Below, in pieces: positions 1 through 11,438 of a stretch of DNA of 64,000 bases (positions are counted from its first letter, which is position 1; each line of letters opens with the position of its first letter). The notes beneath the pieces were generated by a model, which was not told the origin of the DNA, made no database searches, and saw only the letters and a program-made list of their open reading frames with translations. Both the position numbers and the translations under genes were made by a program. The stretch is from Taxillus chinensis (lineage: Eukaryota; Streptophyta; Magnoliopsida; Santalales; Loranthaceae). Location: positions 302,145 through 366,144 of the forward strand of contig CM042091.1 in assembly GCA_023512835.1 (NCBI GenBank), given 5' to 3'.

Positions 1-3000
1 CTCTCGACAAGACTCTATGCAGCAGAGAGCAGACTTGATGACGTGCGGATGCAATACCTTCCGTATTTCTCTTATAGTGGAAAAGGAGGTTTCCCCGGAA
101 AGCAAAGTCCAGCCCGACCCGATAGGTTGTTCTCATGCGAGCTCTGAAAGCACCTGTTCTCTAAGCCAACCCAGAGCTCCCGAAACGAAAGGCGTGCACG
201 GCGGAATGTGCACTTCAAGGAAAAGAGAGGTATACTTGTCAATAGACAACTCTGACTCCAGTCTCTTCAGTACCACTTGGAAAAGGAAATGCTGCGACTG
301 GTGCTTTCCCAATAGGAGGCTCTCCCTTGAAAGCAGACACTTCCCTCCTTTTAGAGTGTTCTTTTTGGAACGAGTGAAACAGAGAATCTCTATAGCTCGA
401 CGAGAGATGACATCGGTTACTCATAGCGGAGAGTAGTACACAAGAGGCTACCCCGTACGGCGGAAACACCTCTTCCAACACACGCACAGTAAAACCCGCG
501 AGATTTCATAAGAGAGTTGGGGCGGCGCGTCTGTCATTCAAAACAAAAGCCGAATTGGGAAAAGAGGCAGCAATGAATGGCTCGTATTGTCGATAGGAGA
601 AGGTGTAGCGAATTACCTCCCGAATCAGATACCTTTGGGCCGCGTATTCTCTTGTATTGTGTACTGTCCAGTCCCATAATAGATATCCCGTTTTCCCTGA
701 GTCGCCTATAGACTGCTGCTGCTCTGACGCCCTTCGTAACTCTCCTATTAGCGGGGTTTGGGTGCTCTATTTTACTTGCTGGATTGGCGACCATCATCCG
801 AAAGGCGATACGACGGGATCTATGCTCTCTGTCAGTAAAGTCTGGGCTAGAACTCTCCTTCAAATCTGGACTTTTATTGGTGGTCGGTACCCTATCCTCC
901 AAAAGTGCTCCATCTTCAATAGAGCTATTGCTGTCGTCGGACCGCTCACTCCTAGAAACGCGGTTTTAACAATTGTGCGTGTGACCATATCCATAGCGAC
1001 AATATCACAGGGAAGGGTTTGTTGGCTCTCTTATAGAGTCTTTAACAACCAGAAAAGAGAGCAGCCAGAGTAGCGGTTTTCTCTTCAACTCGGAAAAGGC
1101 CACCAATAGCCCCGGAGATGGCATTCCTATCTGCTGCAGCCAGAGTGCCCACTTGTCAGTTGGTTTAATAATGTTGTTCACGTTCCGTAGATCCATCCCC
1201 TAACTCCTAAAAAGTAAAGAAGTGGATTTTCGATCGCATAGCTGCTCTCTTTCTCTCTATAAAGTCGTTTTCTCTCCGTTCGCGTTGCTCCATTCTCTGT
1301 ATACAGTTCTCTTGTGTCTAACAGCAACTGGGAGTGTTTCGTATTTCTTGTTGGGCTCTCTAGTAACATAGAAAAGTCGGGTACGTACCTAACTGTATTG
1401 TGTTTTTTGCTTCTATGGGAAGGTATGAATAAGAGACTGGAATGAGCTTTCCGAATCGAGAGTGGAACACCAACCGGGCGAGTCACGATGTCGTAGTAAC
1501 CGGCTCTCTTCTCTTTGTATCGTAACCTTATGGTTCTACGAACTCGGAAGTGGAACACCAGAATTCCGCTCTCTTTAAAAGCAGTTCAACGCATGCATGT
1601 CTTGGTTGACTCGAACTCTCCCGGATAAGAGAACTCGGCCGGCCCCCGGATAGAGCACTTTCTTACAAAGGCGTTGAAACCCGAATAAAGAGTTTTCGGT
1701 AGCTCTACGCCGCCATATGAAACCCCAGCAGTCGAGTGGTACGCATACAGCACTGGAATCTCCATAGAGGAAAGAAAAGGCATCTCATCGACCATAGGAG
1801 ATCGGTAAGCAACCCGCGGGTGACAGCCCCGGACAAGAATGGTGGTATACGCGCAGCCTATCGGACGACCACAAACTGTATACGGTAAAAATGCACACAT
1901 ATTCTTTAAAGAAAGAGAAACCGGCTCTAGTTCGGAGAGTACTCTACCCTATAAGTTGTGTACGTTGTATCGAAAGTAAAAGCGTTTGGTATGCGCCCAG
2001 GCTGCCGCTTCTCTCTGTCATATCTTCAAGAAGTCCCGAATCGGTATCGATTCTCTTTTTTCAAAGTGTCCCGTTAACCAACCCAGAGTCCCGCGGCGGG
2101 TGTAGTCAGTTGTAGGCTTCCAGTGAGACCGAACTCTTTATTCGGGTTTTCGGAAGTGTAAGGACTCTTTTCGTAGCTGGGCTCATAACTCTCCTTTCTT
2201 CCAGAAAGACCCTAGGACATCTCATGAAAATAGCCGCCTGCGATCTCTATCTTACCGCGGCGCAGAGCATGCTTGTACTCTCTATTCGAGATTAAGAGCT
2301 GCTTTCACTCGTCTAAAAGCCTTTTTCTCATTCCAGAGTCCGAGTAGGGGAGAGTTTCTTATACTACTTTAATCGTTCTCTCTTTCTTTAAAGAATATGT
2401 GTGCATTTTCCGGGTCCCCCTTGTCTGTCCTTTACTCAATCCATCGAGAACCTGCTGATATAGGCTTTGTTGTGCAGCTCTCCCTAGAAGCCCCACCCAA
2501 CTCTCTCTTGTTTCCATAATGGTAAGTTCGGAAGAAAACACACTTATTGATGCGCTACCCGTTACGCCCGAGCCCATCTTATAGTATACGCCCGATCACC
2601 ATTATCCTATCCAACAACAACCCGAACTGCCAACAAGACAATCAACTCTCGCTTCCACGAAGAGATCCGAGTAGTTTCCAAACAGACTGAAAGAGAAACC
2701 GGTGTGTAACCCCCCATTGCAGCCTGTTTTTAATGGAATGCTGGATGGAGTCGGAAGTCTAAGACACACTCATTGCTCTCTGGAAATCGACAGGTATCGC
2801 GCGGATCAAAACACCCAAGACCCGACCGATACGGTGCTTTTCTCTTGTAATGTAGTACCGGAACACGGGTTGTTTCACTTCGAAACTTCTCTGAAAGCAC
2901 TACTCGCATGGGACTGGGCGGTTACTCAACGTAGTAGGACTTCTGGTTTTCGAATACGTTACGTATGGTATTCGGAAGAGCTCGTAAGGCCCCGGATTCC

Positions 3001-3227
3001 CAACAAGAGAGTCTGTCTCGTCCCCAATCCGAAATGCAGCGTATCCTACCATGAATGAAACAAGTGCTAACCCCCGAGTGCCCACAATGTCCGGAGATTT
3101 ACCATGATAGAGAAGAGAGAAGAGAATGCAGAATGCGAATAGCTTCCGAGGAATTGGGCTGCCATGGACTGGGTAGCAAGAGGGTCTGCTCTGCCAATCA
3201 TACTATAGGAAAGTTCACTTCTAGTAG
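1..3227. other. Mitochondrial non-coding stretch, no recognised gene
   Basis: About 3.2 kb with scattered open frames of 60-139 codons on both strands, such as 1586-1900 minus and 657-1073 plus. None matches a mitochondrial protein, rRNA or tRNA that I recognise. Short words such as tatagag, agagagt and ctctctt recur densely. The sequence is kept nearly unchanged in the second repeat arm, which reflects recent duplication and is not by itself evidence of coding. Confidence 0.7.
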
Positions 3228-3893
3228 TCATGTGCTAACTCCTTTTTGTGGGATACCAATATCTCTAGTCGAGCGTGATTGGTCTGTCGTCGTCCTCCTC
3301 ATTATAGTCCTCCTAGAATCGAGAGCATTTCGTCGGAATACCTCCTGTCTTTTCACCTTTTTAGTCCTATGCATAGTCAGTACTATAGCCCCAATCATGG
3401 CTACTAATAAAATAAGACTCGGAACCAAAAACCAGACGGAATAGTAGGTATAAAGACAATTGCCCAATGTTTCCAAATTTGTCCAACTTCGTACCTTTCC
3501 GGCATAAACCTGATATCTAAGGAGAGGAGAGGTCCTATTTCTTTGGCTTTGTTGTAGAAAAGGCAGGCTTTCTGTCTCTACAAGGAAGCACATTTCCCAC
3601 CAAAAGATCAGTCCTATCATACAACTCACCGGTAAATAGCGCAATACTTCTTCGTGAATCTCCGCTTTTTGAATATGGAACATCATAACAACGAAAAGGA
3701 ATGATACGGCGATCGCTCCTATATGAACGACTGGGAAGATCATAGCGGAGAAGTCGAGACCTAACAAAATAAGTAAACCTGCAGTGTCGCGAAATACTGG
3801 GATGGGAAACGAAACGGAATGTACCGGATTTTTAGAACGTGCAACCATCAAACCAGATACCAACGCTGGGCTCGACAAAACAGATAGTATCAT
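3228..3893 (-). CDS. nad6: NADH dehydrogenase subunit 6 (arm 1 copy)
   Basis: Membrane subunit of respiratory complex I, in the mitochondrial inner membrane. The 221-codon frame starts MILSVLSSPALVSGL and keeps the plant nad6 landmarks: LLILLGLDF, FVVMMFHIQKAEIHEEVLRYLPV, KVRSWTNLETLGN and a run ending GAIVLTMHRTKKVKRQ. Several codons look like unedited C-to-U sites: P32 and R35 (usually L and C), S49 (F), P54 (L), H57 (Y) and S64 (L). Retained sites point to genuine mitochondrial DNA and not a copy made from edited RNA. It is somewhat longer than the roughly 205 residues usual in angiosperms; the extra tail follows the MRRTT motif and may be lineage-specific. The translation is identical to the arm 2 copy. 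Confidence 0.95.
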   Translation of the reverse strand: MILSVLSSPALVSGLMVARSKNPVHSVSFPIPVFRDTAGLLILLGLDFSAMIFPVVHIGAIAVSFLFVVMMFHIQKAEIHEEVLRYLPVSCMIGLIFWWEMCFLVETESLPFLQQSQRNRTSPLLRYQVYAGKVRSWTNLETLGNCLYTYYSVWFLVPSLILLVAMIGAIVLTMHRTKKVKRQEVFRRNALDSRRTIMRRTTTDQSRSTRDIGIPQKGVST

Positions 3894-6800
3894 GATACGC
3901 CCTTAAACATATGCTGGAGAACTCGCATGAAAGAGATCTCTCTAGCGGTATTTCACTTTTGCAGCCTTAGAAATCACTGAGTTACTTACGGAACAATCGA
4001 CAGATAACCCAGTTCGAATAGGGGAAATACGAATTCATACGAAAGCAAACCGTATTCCACTTTCAGGCGAGCATCGTGCACACTAGATGTTTCTATAAAT
4101 GCAGGAGCCCAGTACTATTCTCTTAACTATCTGTTTAAAGACTTGAGTGTCTCGTAACTCGCTGAAGCTACAAACTCGTTTTTCCGGTATTTACTTAAGT
4201 CCGCGGAATACTCTAGGATAGGATGGCATTCACACTCTCCATTTCGGATAGCTAGCGTACCCTTACTTTATTAAAACTTTCTATACTCTCTAAAAACAAG
4301 TGTCTCTTTGACTTTGAAGAAGTGCTATATGAGTTCGATTTCAAAAGGGAGGATAGGACTCCGAACCGATATCAATTAAGAGAGCTGCTATTCGGATTGG
4401 GGAAAGCGAAGCGAAAACAGAAAGAGTATTACGAGAACCCGCGGAAACCAACTATTAAGAAAAAGCGATACTAAAGGGTTACGCTCCGGGCCCAGACACA
4501 ATATGTATGTGTTCGCTGGGGGTGTACCACTCTATCGGTTGCTATCTGCGAGTCCAAACATAGTATAGCTGTTTTTTTTCCGAACACTAAGAGTCTTTCC
4601 GGCTAGGTAATTATTGTAGATATATCCGAAGCGTGTACGCGTTCCAAGAGAGTCGATGCCAGACACACAAGAGACAGGATTCTTAACTGAGTGAGAGAAT
4701 CGCTGCAGGGAAGAGTTCGCGGAGAGAGTGCAACCAACATCCTCTTTAAAGGAGAATCCTCCTTTTTCTTTTGTAGAGCAGCCAACCCTTCCTCCATCAA
4801 AGCGTCCGATCTCTTAAGCGTTCCGTACCCTCGATCTCTTCTGTGATACTGTATCACATCCCAAGTGCTGCCTGTACTGTACTCTCGTTCACTTTCTGTG
4901 CTTCTTTCGGAGCTTCCCCTTCGAGTGTACATGCCTATCTATGACAGAGTCTGTCACGTCTCTCATCCATAGCTACCCCATGTATCTCTATAAGAGACCA
5001 ACAAACCTCCCCCGGTTTCCCAGTTGTGTACTTTTCGGGGCACCCAATGCTGCTATTAAGAGACACTCTGACCCCAGCAAGCGGAGCAAAGACATCTCTT
5101 CCGGCCGGTGACAACATCGGAGGCGACCCATTCTGTTACCGGTGCTACGGTTCCCCAATTCCACAGGTTTGAGTCTTATCTGTTGTGAAAAGCCAGCGTG
5201 TTTAGGCACTGATGCAGTTGCTTCTTCCGCTTTCACGAGTCCGAAAAGAGCATCCCTGCACTTCCGATTCTCCAGCAACAGGTATCGGTAATTCTACTAA
5301 GAGAGTACACTACCAGACCATATACAGACCCACGGGAAAGTCGATGCCAGACACAGAAGCGACAGCGAACCAGAGAGTCTACATCCATCCCCGGCCGGGT
5401 ATACTCCGACTAGAGATTCCAGAGAGTGGTCAGCGAGATACACCAGAGCTCTCAAAGCATTGCCGGGCCGGCACACAGACTCTTTGTTGAGTGTCTCTCT
5501 CTTAAGAGACTATTCTCGGTATTCTTACGTTAGTTACCATCCGCATCCCGTACCGTGTGATAGATGGTACACAATCTCTCTCCCCGGCCGGAACGATAGA
5601 GAGCCGCACCGAAAGAGAGTCTATCCCGTAACGTTATCGAAGCAAACCGACCGACCGACCGACTAGGTAGGCATCGGGAGTGGCAGACCCAATCATTGGA
5701 CATAGGACAACTGCATGTCCGGTACTACCGGTTGAAACACGTATGCACCTCGCTCCGCGTATCGTGTGCCTTGGCCTGCTGGGCGACTCGAACAGTGCAC
5801 TCTCTGCGTTTCAGTCTAGTGGTGGTGAGGTAAGCCAACTGCATCGCTGCCATGCCCACGGTCCGAAACAGCATATGTAGCGTGCCCAACCCCCCACCCA
5901 GAGTGTATAGAGCTAGCACAATCAACACTATACTTGATGCAAGAGTAAAAACCCATCTATAAAACGGTACGGGATGCAGATGGTAACCAACACAGAAAGC
6001 AGAGATCCAAGGACTGACTACACTGTCTGAAAGTCTTTAGCAAAGAGAGTGACACATCCGGGTCCGAGTCCGAGTCCGAGAGTGGTACAACCATCCAATC
6101 GCCTAGAGAGATACTCCGATAGGCGAGAATCAGAGAGTTGGCATAGATATGCAACAAGATACCAAGAGAGTCTTACGAAACACGGATTGCTGGCTTGCCT
6201 GCCTAGCCATAATAAGAGAGCACTCTACTCTCGCGTAGGCCTATCGGACCAGTTGCGTGTTACATAGACACCGAAAAGCAGACTGAAAGCTTAAGTAATC
6301 GATCTGCCGGACCCGTGGTGCAGATCTACTGACTGTTCTGCCTGGTATGTGTCTATGCTATCTGGATGTGATGCATAGTTACTGGAGTGTCTGCTTTCGA
6401 ACTGAAATGTGTGTCTTGTACAAGACAGAGTAGAGTTCGGTACGAGAGTATCTCCGGAAGTGGAGAGTGTACAACCAGCATGCATTCCGAGAGTGGCACA
6501 CTATACGCGGAGCGAGGTGCATACATCCGGGGAAGTGTTGTGTGTTGAGCCGAGCTAGCAATGACACTGTTTGTGCAGCTATTGCTCAAGAGAGAGAGAG
6601 ATTGGGTACTTGGACACAAGACATTCTCCAAGAATGACACCTGGCGGAAAAAGCAGTGAATCGCGGCTCTGCTTCACCCGGTGAGCACTCTATTTCGCGT
6701 TCGATCAGGTACTGCTGGCTTCGCGTGATACATGTGTCTGTCTGTTGCTCACTTGACTAGAGTCTAGAGTGTACAACAGCACCCGGGGTAAGACACTTGT

Positions 6801-7438
6801 GCTGGGCTGGAGATCGGGTGCTTTCACTCTCCACTTCCGGGCCGGGCTCAAACCAGTGGTGTCTGTGTATACTCCACCAGACAAACAGAGTGTATCATTG
6901 AGAGATGTTGTTGTGCGCGTACTCGCTCTCCCAACACAGAAAATGGTTTCGGACCGTGAGTAACTACACTTTTCACAAGTAGGTACCGTTCCGAAGTGAT
7001 GTGTTGTCCCGGGGGGCACCTGCTCCTATACTGGTTTAAAGCAGACTCGTGTTTTGTGTTACCTCTTTCGTATGATGGACCCTTTTGCTTTTGGCTTAGA
7101 GAAGAGGCCTAGCTTCCAAGCTTTTCTTCTAGAGATATTACGCGTCTTTCGGGGCTCATCCATGTCTTTTGTAAAAGGTAAGCCCCTCTTAAAAGGCGTC
7201 TCTACTTTCCCCCCCCGGTACGAACTCTCTTGTTTTTCTAGAAGAATTGGCTTCTACACCGAATCGCAGAGACTTCCGCTGGGTTTACCAGGAGCGTACC
7301 CTTCTTGCTGCAGCGTGCATTCAGTGCTATGACAGGGACAGAATCTTAAGACATCCATTCTATTTCCCCTATTCCAACAGACCACCGGCGCACTTTTACA
7401 ACAGAGAGCAAACTGCCACAGAAAGATGCACAACTTCC
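3894..7438. other. Mitochondrial stretch between nad6 and cob, no recognised gene
   Basis: Positions up to 6598 belong to the inverted repeat; the rest is unique in the window. Open frames reach 109 codons (4603-4932 minus) without a family motif I can name. Short dispersed repeats are frequent: a segment reading GTATGCACCTCGCTCCGCGT at about 5743 recurs inverted near 6505, and a CGGGATGCGGATGG-like word occurs near 5540 and, inverted, near 5970. I see no rRNA or cloverleaf tRNA. Confidence 0.65.
4256..4474 (+). CDS. Unrecognised 72-codon open frame with basic tail (arm 1)
   Basis: An open frame with no ATG, from just after an in-frame stop to a TAA. The predicted peptide contains LFDFEEVLYEFDF in its middle and ends in the very basic PRKPTIKKKRY. 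Its codon use looks less random than that of the neighbouring frames, and a lysine-rich end is common in ribosomal proteins, but I cannot match it to a known mitochondrial ribosomal protein. It may be the 3-prime end of a degraded gene or a chance frame. An identical copy lies at 48561-48779 on the minus strand in arm 2. Confidence 0.25.
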   Translation, partial: RTLTLLKLSILSKNKCLFDFEEVLYEFDFKREDRTPNRYQLRELLFGLGKAKRKQKEYYENPRKPTIKKKRY

Positions 7439-8627
7439 CTACCTAATCGAAAATGCGTGCATATCATAGAGAGGTAGACGCGAATAAGAACTGCCAACTT
7501 TTACCGGAATTGGGGTTATTAAAAAGAATAAGAAGAAAACAATCGGAGGAATTTGTCCTATAGTAACAAAGGGTGCCTCCACTGGTTGACATCCGATCCA
7601 ACCTAAGAGTACGCGATCCGCCAAAAGCAACCAAAATATGCCTTGGTGAATCGGTCGAAAACTTGAACTACGTACATACATACTTTTTCGAAAGGGTAAA
7701 GCCAACAGACATAAAAATAGGGGTGCTATTGCGGCTACACCTCCCGATTTGTCAGGTATACTACGAAGAATTGCGTGGATCGGTAGGAAATACCATTCCG
7801 GAACAATATGGGGCGGGGTTGGCATCGGATTAGCAGGTATATAATTGTCGGGATGCCCCAACACATTCGGAGCATACAACAGTAACATTGCAGAAAAGAT
7901 CGAAAAAGCTACCCAACCAACTAGATCCTTTACATAAAAATAGGGGTAAGAAGCCAATTTATCCATATCTGAATTTAAACCCAAGGGATTATTTGATCCA
8001 TATTGATGCAATGCGGCAAGATGAAGAAGACTGACGCCTACTAATAGAAATGGTAGTAAATGATGAAGACTAAAAAAACGATTTAAGGTTGCATTGTCAA
8101 CGGAGAAACCCCCCCCAAAGCCAATTAACGATTGTATCTCCAACGATAGGTATTGCGCTCGCTAAGCTTGTAATTACAGTTGCTCCCCAAAAGCTCATCT
8201 GACCCCAAGGTGGTACGTATCCTATAAACGCTGTAACAATCATAAAAAGTAATATTACAACTCCGAGACACCGAACAAATTCCCTAGGACTGCTAAAACT
8301 CGAATGATATATACCACGAAACAGATGCAGGTGAACCACAATGAGAAACATACTTGCCCCATTCGCATGCATATAACGGAGCAACCAGCCCCCTTCCACA
8401 TCTCTCATAACGTGTTCTACGCTGTTGAAAGCGAGATCCACATGAGGTGTGTAATGCATCGCTAAAAAAACGCCTGTCACTATCTGAATAACTAAACAAA
8501 GTCCAGCTAACGGACCGAACCCCCACCAATAACTAAGATTGCTCGGGGTGGGATAATCTATCAAATGCTTATTAAGTGTTGAGAAGAAAGGTTGTTTAAG
8601 AATCGAAAATCGTTGGTTCCCAAACAC
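7439..8627 (-). CDS. cob: Apocytochrome b, interrupted by a one-base frameshift
   Basis: Central subunit of complex III (ubiquinol-cytochrome c reductase), in the inner membrane. Starting at 8627, the first half reads [19 protein letters not shown], keeps the heme-ligand histidines in YMHANGAS (H87) and VVHLHLFRG (H101), and has [15 protein letters not shown]. The second half, in another frame, has [22 protein letters not shown], the quinone-site PEWYFLP and [12 protein letters not shown], and ends at 7439. The switch falls in a run of eight C (plus strand) at 8109-8116, where plant cob usually has seven; one extra base breaks the frame. The combined length of about 395 residues is normal. 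P139 (usually L), R119 (W) and H99 (Y) look like unedited C-to-U sites. The frameshift may be a consensus error in a homopolymer or true decay. Confidence 0.93.
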
Positions 8628-10772
8628 GCAAAAGACGCTTCTGTTAGTGTTGCTGAAAGCTCTAAACTCTCTAACTCTCTTGTATCTCCGGGGGGGTGGG
8701 ACTGAACGAGAAGAAAAAGAGCATATGCGCTTGGAATTTCATTGTTGTTTGAAATTGTGTCTGCGGCCCCTGTATATACAACACCTCTTAGGGATCCCAG
8801 GAGAACCATTTCTTTCTCTAGTAGCAAGAGCATGCATATCTATCTCATTCAGATCCCGTACCGTTTTATAGAATGGCAGAGTGGGCACAGGGTTTACCTG
8901 CATTCGTAAATGGGGAGGGAAGGGGAAAGTGAGCTATTCTAGAAATCTCTCCCTCGATTACCAGGATGCTACTATAGTATAGTATAACTGTTCATCTGTT
9001 GTCTTTCTCTCTAGTTATATGTTTTACGGAGCCGAGGAACTACTCTATTCTCTTTGCCAAGCTGCGCCACCCAAGGTTTCGTTGGGGTTACCAAAAGTCT
9101 CTCTCTTGTTTCTTATTGGTTTTGAAAAGTACAATGTGTATCGGAAAGGCAACACCAGTCTCAAATAGCGGAGCGTATGATGCCATTCTGGGGCTCGTTC
9201 TCACTTCGGATTTAAGCAGAGCGCCAGGACCAGTATCTCTTTTGTCTTCTGGTAACGCGGAAGAAAACGCACCTATAGTAGTGTTCATACCCTCTCTTCC
9301 ACTCTAGAAACGAGACAACTCTGAAAGCGCAGCTAGTATTGTTGGTCTTTTCTATAGTAGAAAGGCTTCCGGAGATAGTAAACTCTTGATTACGTACTTT
9401 CCCGCGGCGAGAATCGGGTGTCTTTGGAATACGTGCTTGTTTCTGGCTTCACTGGAACGACAGCTCTGAAATCAACTCTATAGTAGAGAGACTCTTATAC
9501 AAACTCTATGTAGAGAGACTCTCCCGTAAGAGAAACCCTTTGAGAGCTCCCCGCCAGCACAATTTGGATACTATGCTATAAGCTGGCCCCACGTGTCATA
9601 CAGTCTATCGGTTACTCTCCTCTAAAAGAGAAAGCACCCTTGCTGTTTAAGTATACTCTATCGATCTATCAAGAGCTAGGTTATGTACGGAGCCTCTGAA
9701 CACCCTCTCTCCTTTGCTTATAGAGTTTATCATCCAGCTTTAACAACTTTTGAAAACTACTGGTGGGCCGGCCGGCACTAATCAATAAAATAGGACAGTT
9801 CCGTTCTCGCAAGAGAAGACACCTTTCTCTTCTGTCTTAGCAGCTCTATAGAAACCCTTAACCCTAACTCTCCAACTCCAAACCATATTCTTACTACACA
9901 TGAAGAAAAGAAGCACTCTGTCTCTCTTGTACCTTTCGCTGCTCTCTTTAAAGACACTAATAAGGTATATTCTGTCTTTCAGTCTTATTTATAGTCCGGA
10001 GTGCGCGTAGTGTGTTTCCCTAAGAGTTCAGTGAACGCGTCTCTCTTTCCGATATCGGTAGTCAAGTGCTCTCTTCTCTTACATAAGGTGGTCCGGGTAC
10101 CCGCACATTTGGTGTTTCTCTCTGATTCTTAATATGCTTGTTGGAGTGTTTCTCTTGAACGCATAATTGAATCGACTCGCGTGAAGCCGGTACCGAATCG
10201 GAGTGTGCTCTCTTGCTTGACAGACTGAAAGACAGAGAGTACTCTCAGCGGAGAGATCTTGTACAGTACACTTTAGAGTACAGAGTCTTGTCTGCTCTCT
10301 AGAGTAGTCTACTTCGAGCAGAGTGTAACGCATATGAGACCCCGTGGCTTGCATGGCACCTTTCGGGGGCACCTAATAAGTCTTGTTCCGAACAGACACA
10401 ATACAGCACAAAAGCGCATAGCGAATAGCAGTAGTTCTCTCTCGATTCGAGACTGGTAGTTCTGAGCTCCGGTGTATGTTGGTATTGTCCGGTCGGCTTG
10501 CTGGGGTACGCTGGGTTGGAAAGACTCGGGTAAGCACCCATTCCAGAGTACGAATACACTCGGAGAGCTCCACCAACGCCTATGAACTGCACATAAAGAC
10601 TTAAAGACAGACTGAAAGCGTACGGGAATGTCTTATGCGGGTATTCGCAGAAACAAGTAAGACAGCAACCGGGGGGCCGGCCAGACTCTCTGCTCTCTCC
10701 AAAGAGTCCCGAACAAGTCACAGTAACAGTCAAACCATATCCCGGCCTGTATGATGCTATTGATACCATATG
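8628..10772. other. Mitochondrial non-coding stretch to contig end
   Basis: About 2.1 kb with only short open frames (up to 102 codons, 8999-9307 plus) that I do not recognise. It contains words shared with contig C: GAGCATGCATATCTATCTC near 8829 recurs near 39832, and GACTGAAAGCGTACGGGA near 10612 recurs near 59714. A single AACCCTTAACCCTAAC-like stretch near 9856 is not a telomere array. Confidence 0.65.
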
Positions 10773-11272
10773 NNNNNNNNNNNNNNNNNNNNNNNNNNNN
10801 NNNNNNNNNNNNNNNNNNNNNNNNNNNNNNNNNNNNNNNNNNNNNNNNNNNNNNNNNNNNNNNNNNNNNNNNNNNNNNNNNNNNNNNNNNNNNNNNNNNN
10901 NNNNNNNNNNNNNNNNNNNNNNNNNNNNNNNNNNNNNNNNNNNNNNNNNNNNNNNNNNNNNNNNNNNNNNNNNNNNNNNNNNNNNNNNNNNNNNNNNNNN
11001 NNNNNNNNNNNNNNNNNNNNNNNNNNNNNNNNNNNNNNNNNNNNNNNNNNNNNNNNNNNNNNNNNNNNNNNNNNNNNNNNNNNNNNNNNNNNNNNNNNNN
11101 NNNNNNNNNNNNNNNNNNNNNNNNNNNNNNNNNNNNNNNNNNNNNNNNNNNNNNNNNNNNNNNNNNNNNNNNNNNNNNNNNNNNNNNNNNNNNNNNNNNN
11201 NNNNNNNNNNNNNNNNNNNNNNNNNNNNNNNNNNNNNNNNNNNNNNNNNNNNNNNNNNNNNNNNNNNNNNNN
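10773..11272. other. Assembly gap of exactly 500 N
   Basis: A run of 500 unknown bases separating mitochondrial-type sequence on the left from retrotransposon sequence on the right. The same length recurs at the other two gaps, which is typical of a fixed-size spacer placed by scaffolding software. The true distance and order of the flanking contigs are unknown. Confidence 1.
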
Positions 11273-11438
11273 AGCCACAATGCCCAGACAGATCACACAA
11301 TATAACAGATATCTCAAACACATTGCAATTTCAAAACACATCTCAATAAAAATACAAATACCGCCTTTACAAGATAAATATAAATACACCAAATCAGAAC
11401 CACAAGAAAACACATCACTACAACCACCTCTTCCGGCC

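Larger units (their letters stand above)
1..6598. repeat. Large inverted repeat, arm 1 (mitochondrial-type)
   Basis: This stretch is the reverse complement of 46437-53034. Paired positions sum to 53034-53036 throughout, so the arms are almost collinear. The match stops sharply inside a GA run at 6598 and is still intact at base 1, so the arm continues off the window. The few differences I found are single-base: T-run lengths near 1411 and 2056, an A-run near 546, one extra G on the coding strand of arm 2 opposite about 3070, and one T/C substitution near 5502. The arm contains nad6. Long, nearly identical repeats of this kind recombine in plant mitochondria, but here the two arms lie on different contigs, so they may also be two assemblies of the same or recombined sequence. 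Confidence 0.95.

Noticed and set aside
3055..3444. 129-codon plus-strand frame overlapping nad6
   Set aside because: It is antisense to nad6; its hydrophobic stretch is a shadow of the nad6 membrane segments.
9850..9875. Telomere-like AACCCTTAACCCTAAC
   Set aside because: Only one or two imperfect units, inside mitochondrial-type sequence, so chance is sufficient.
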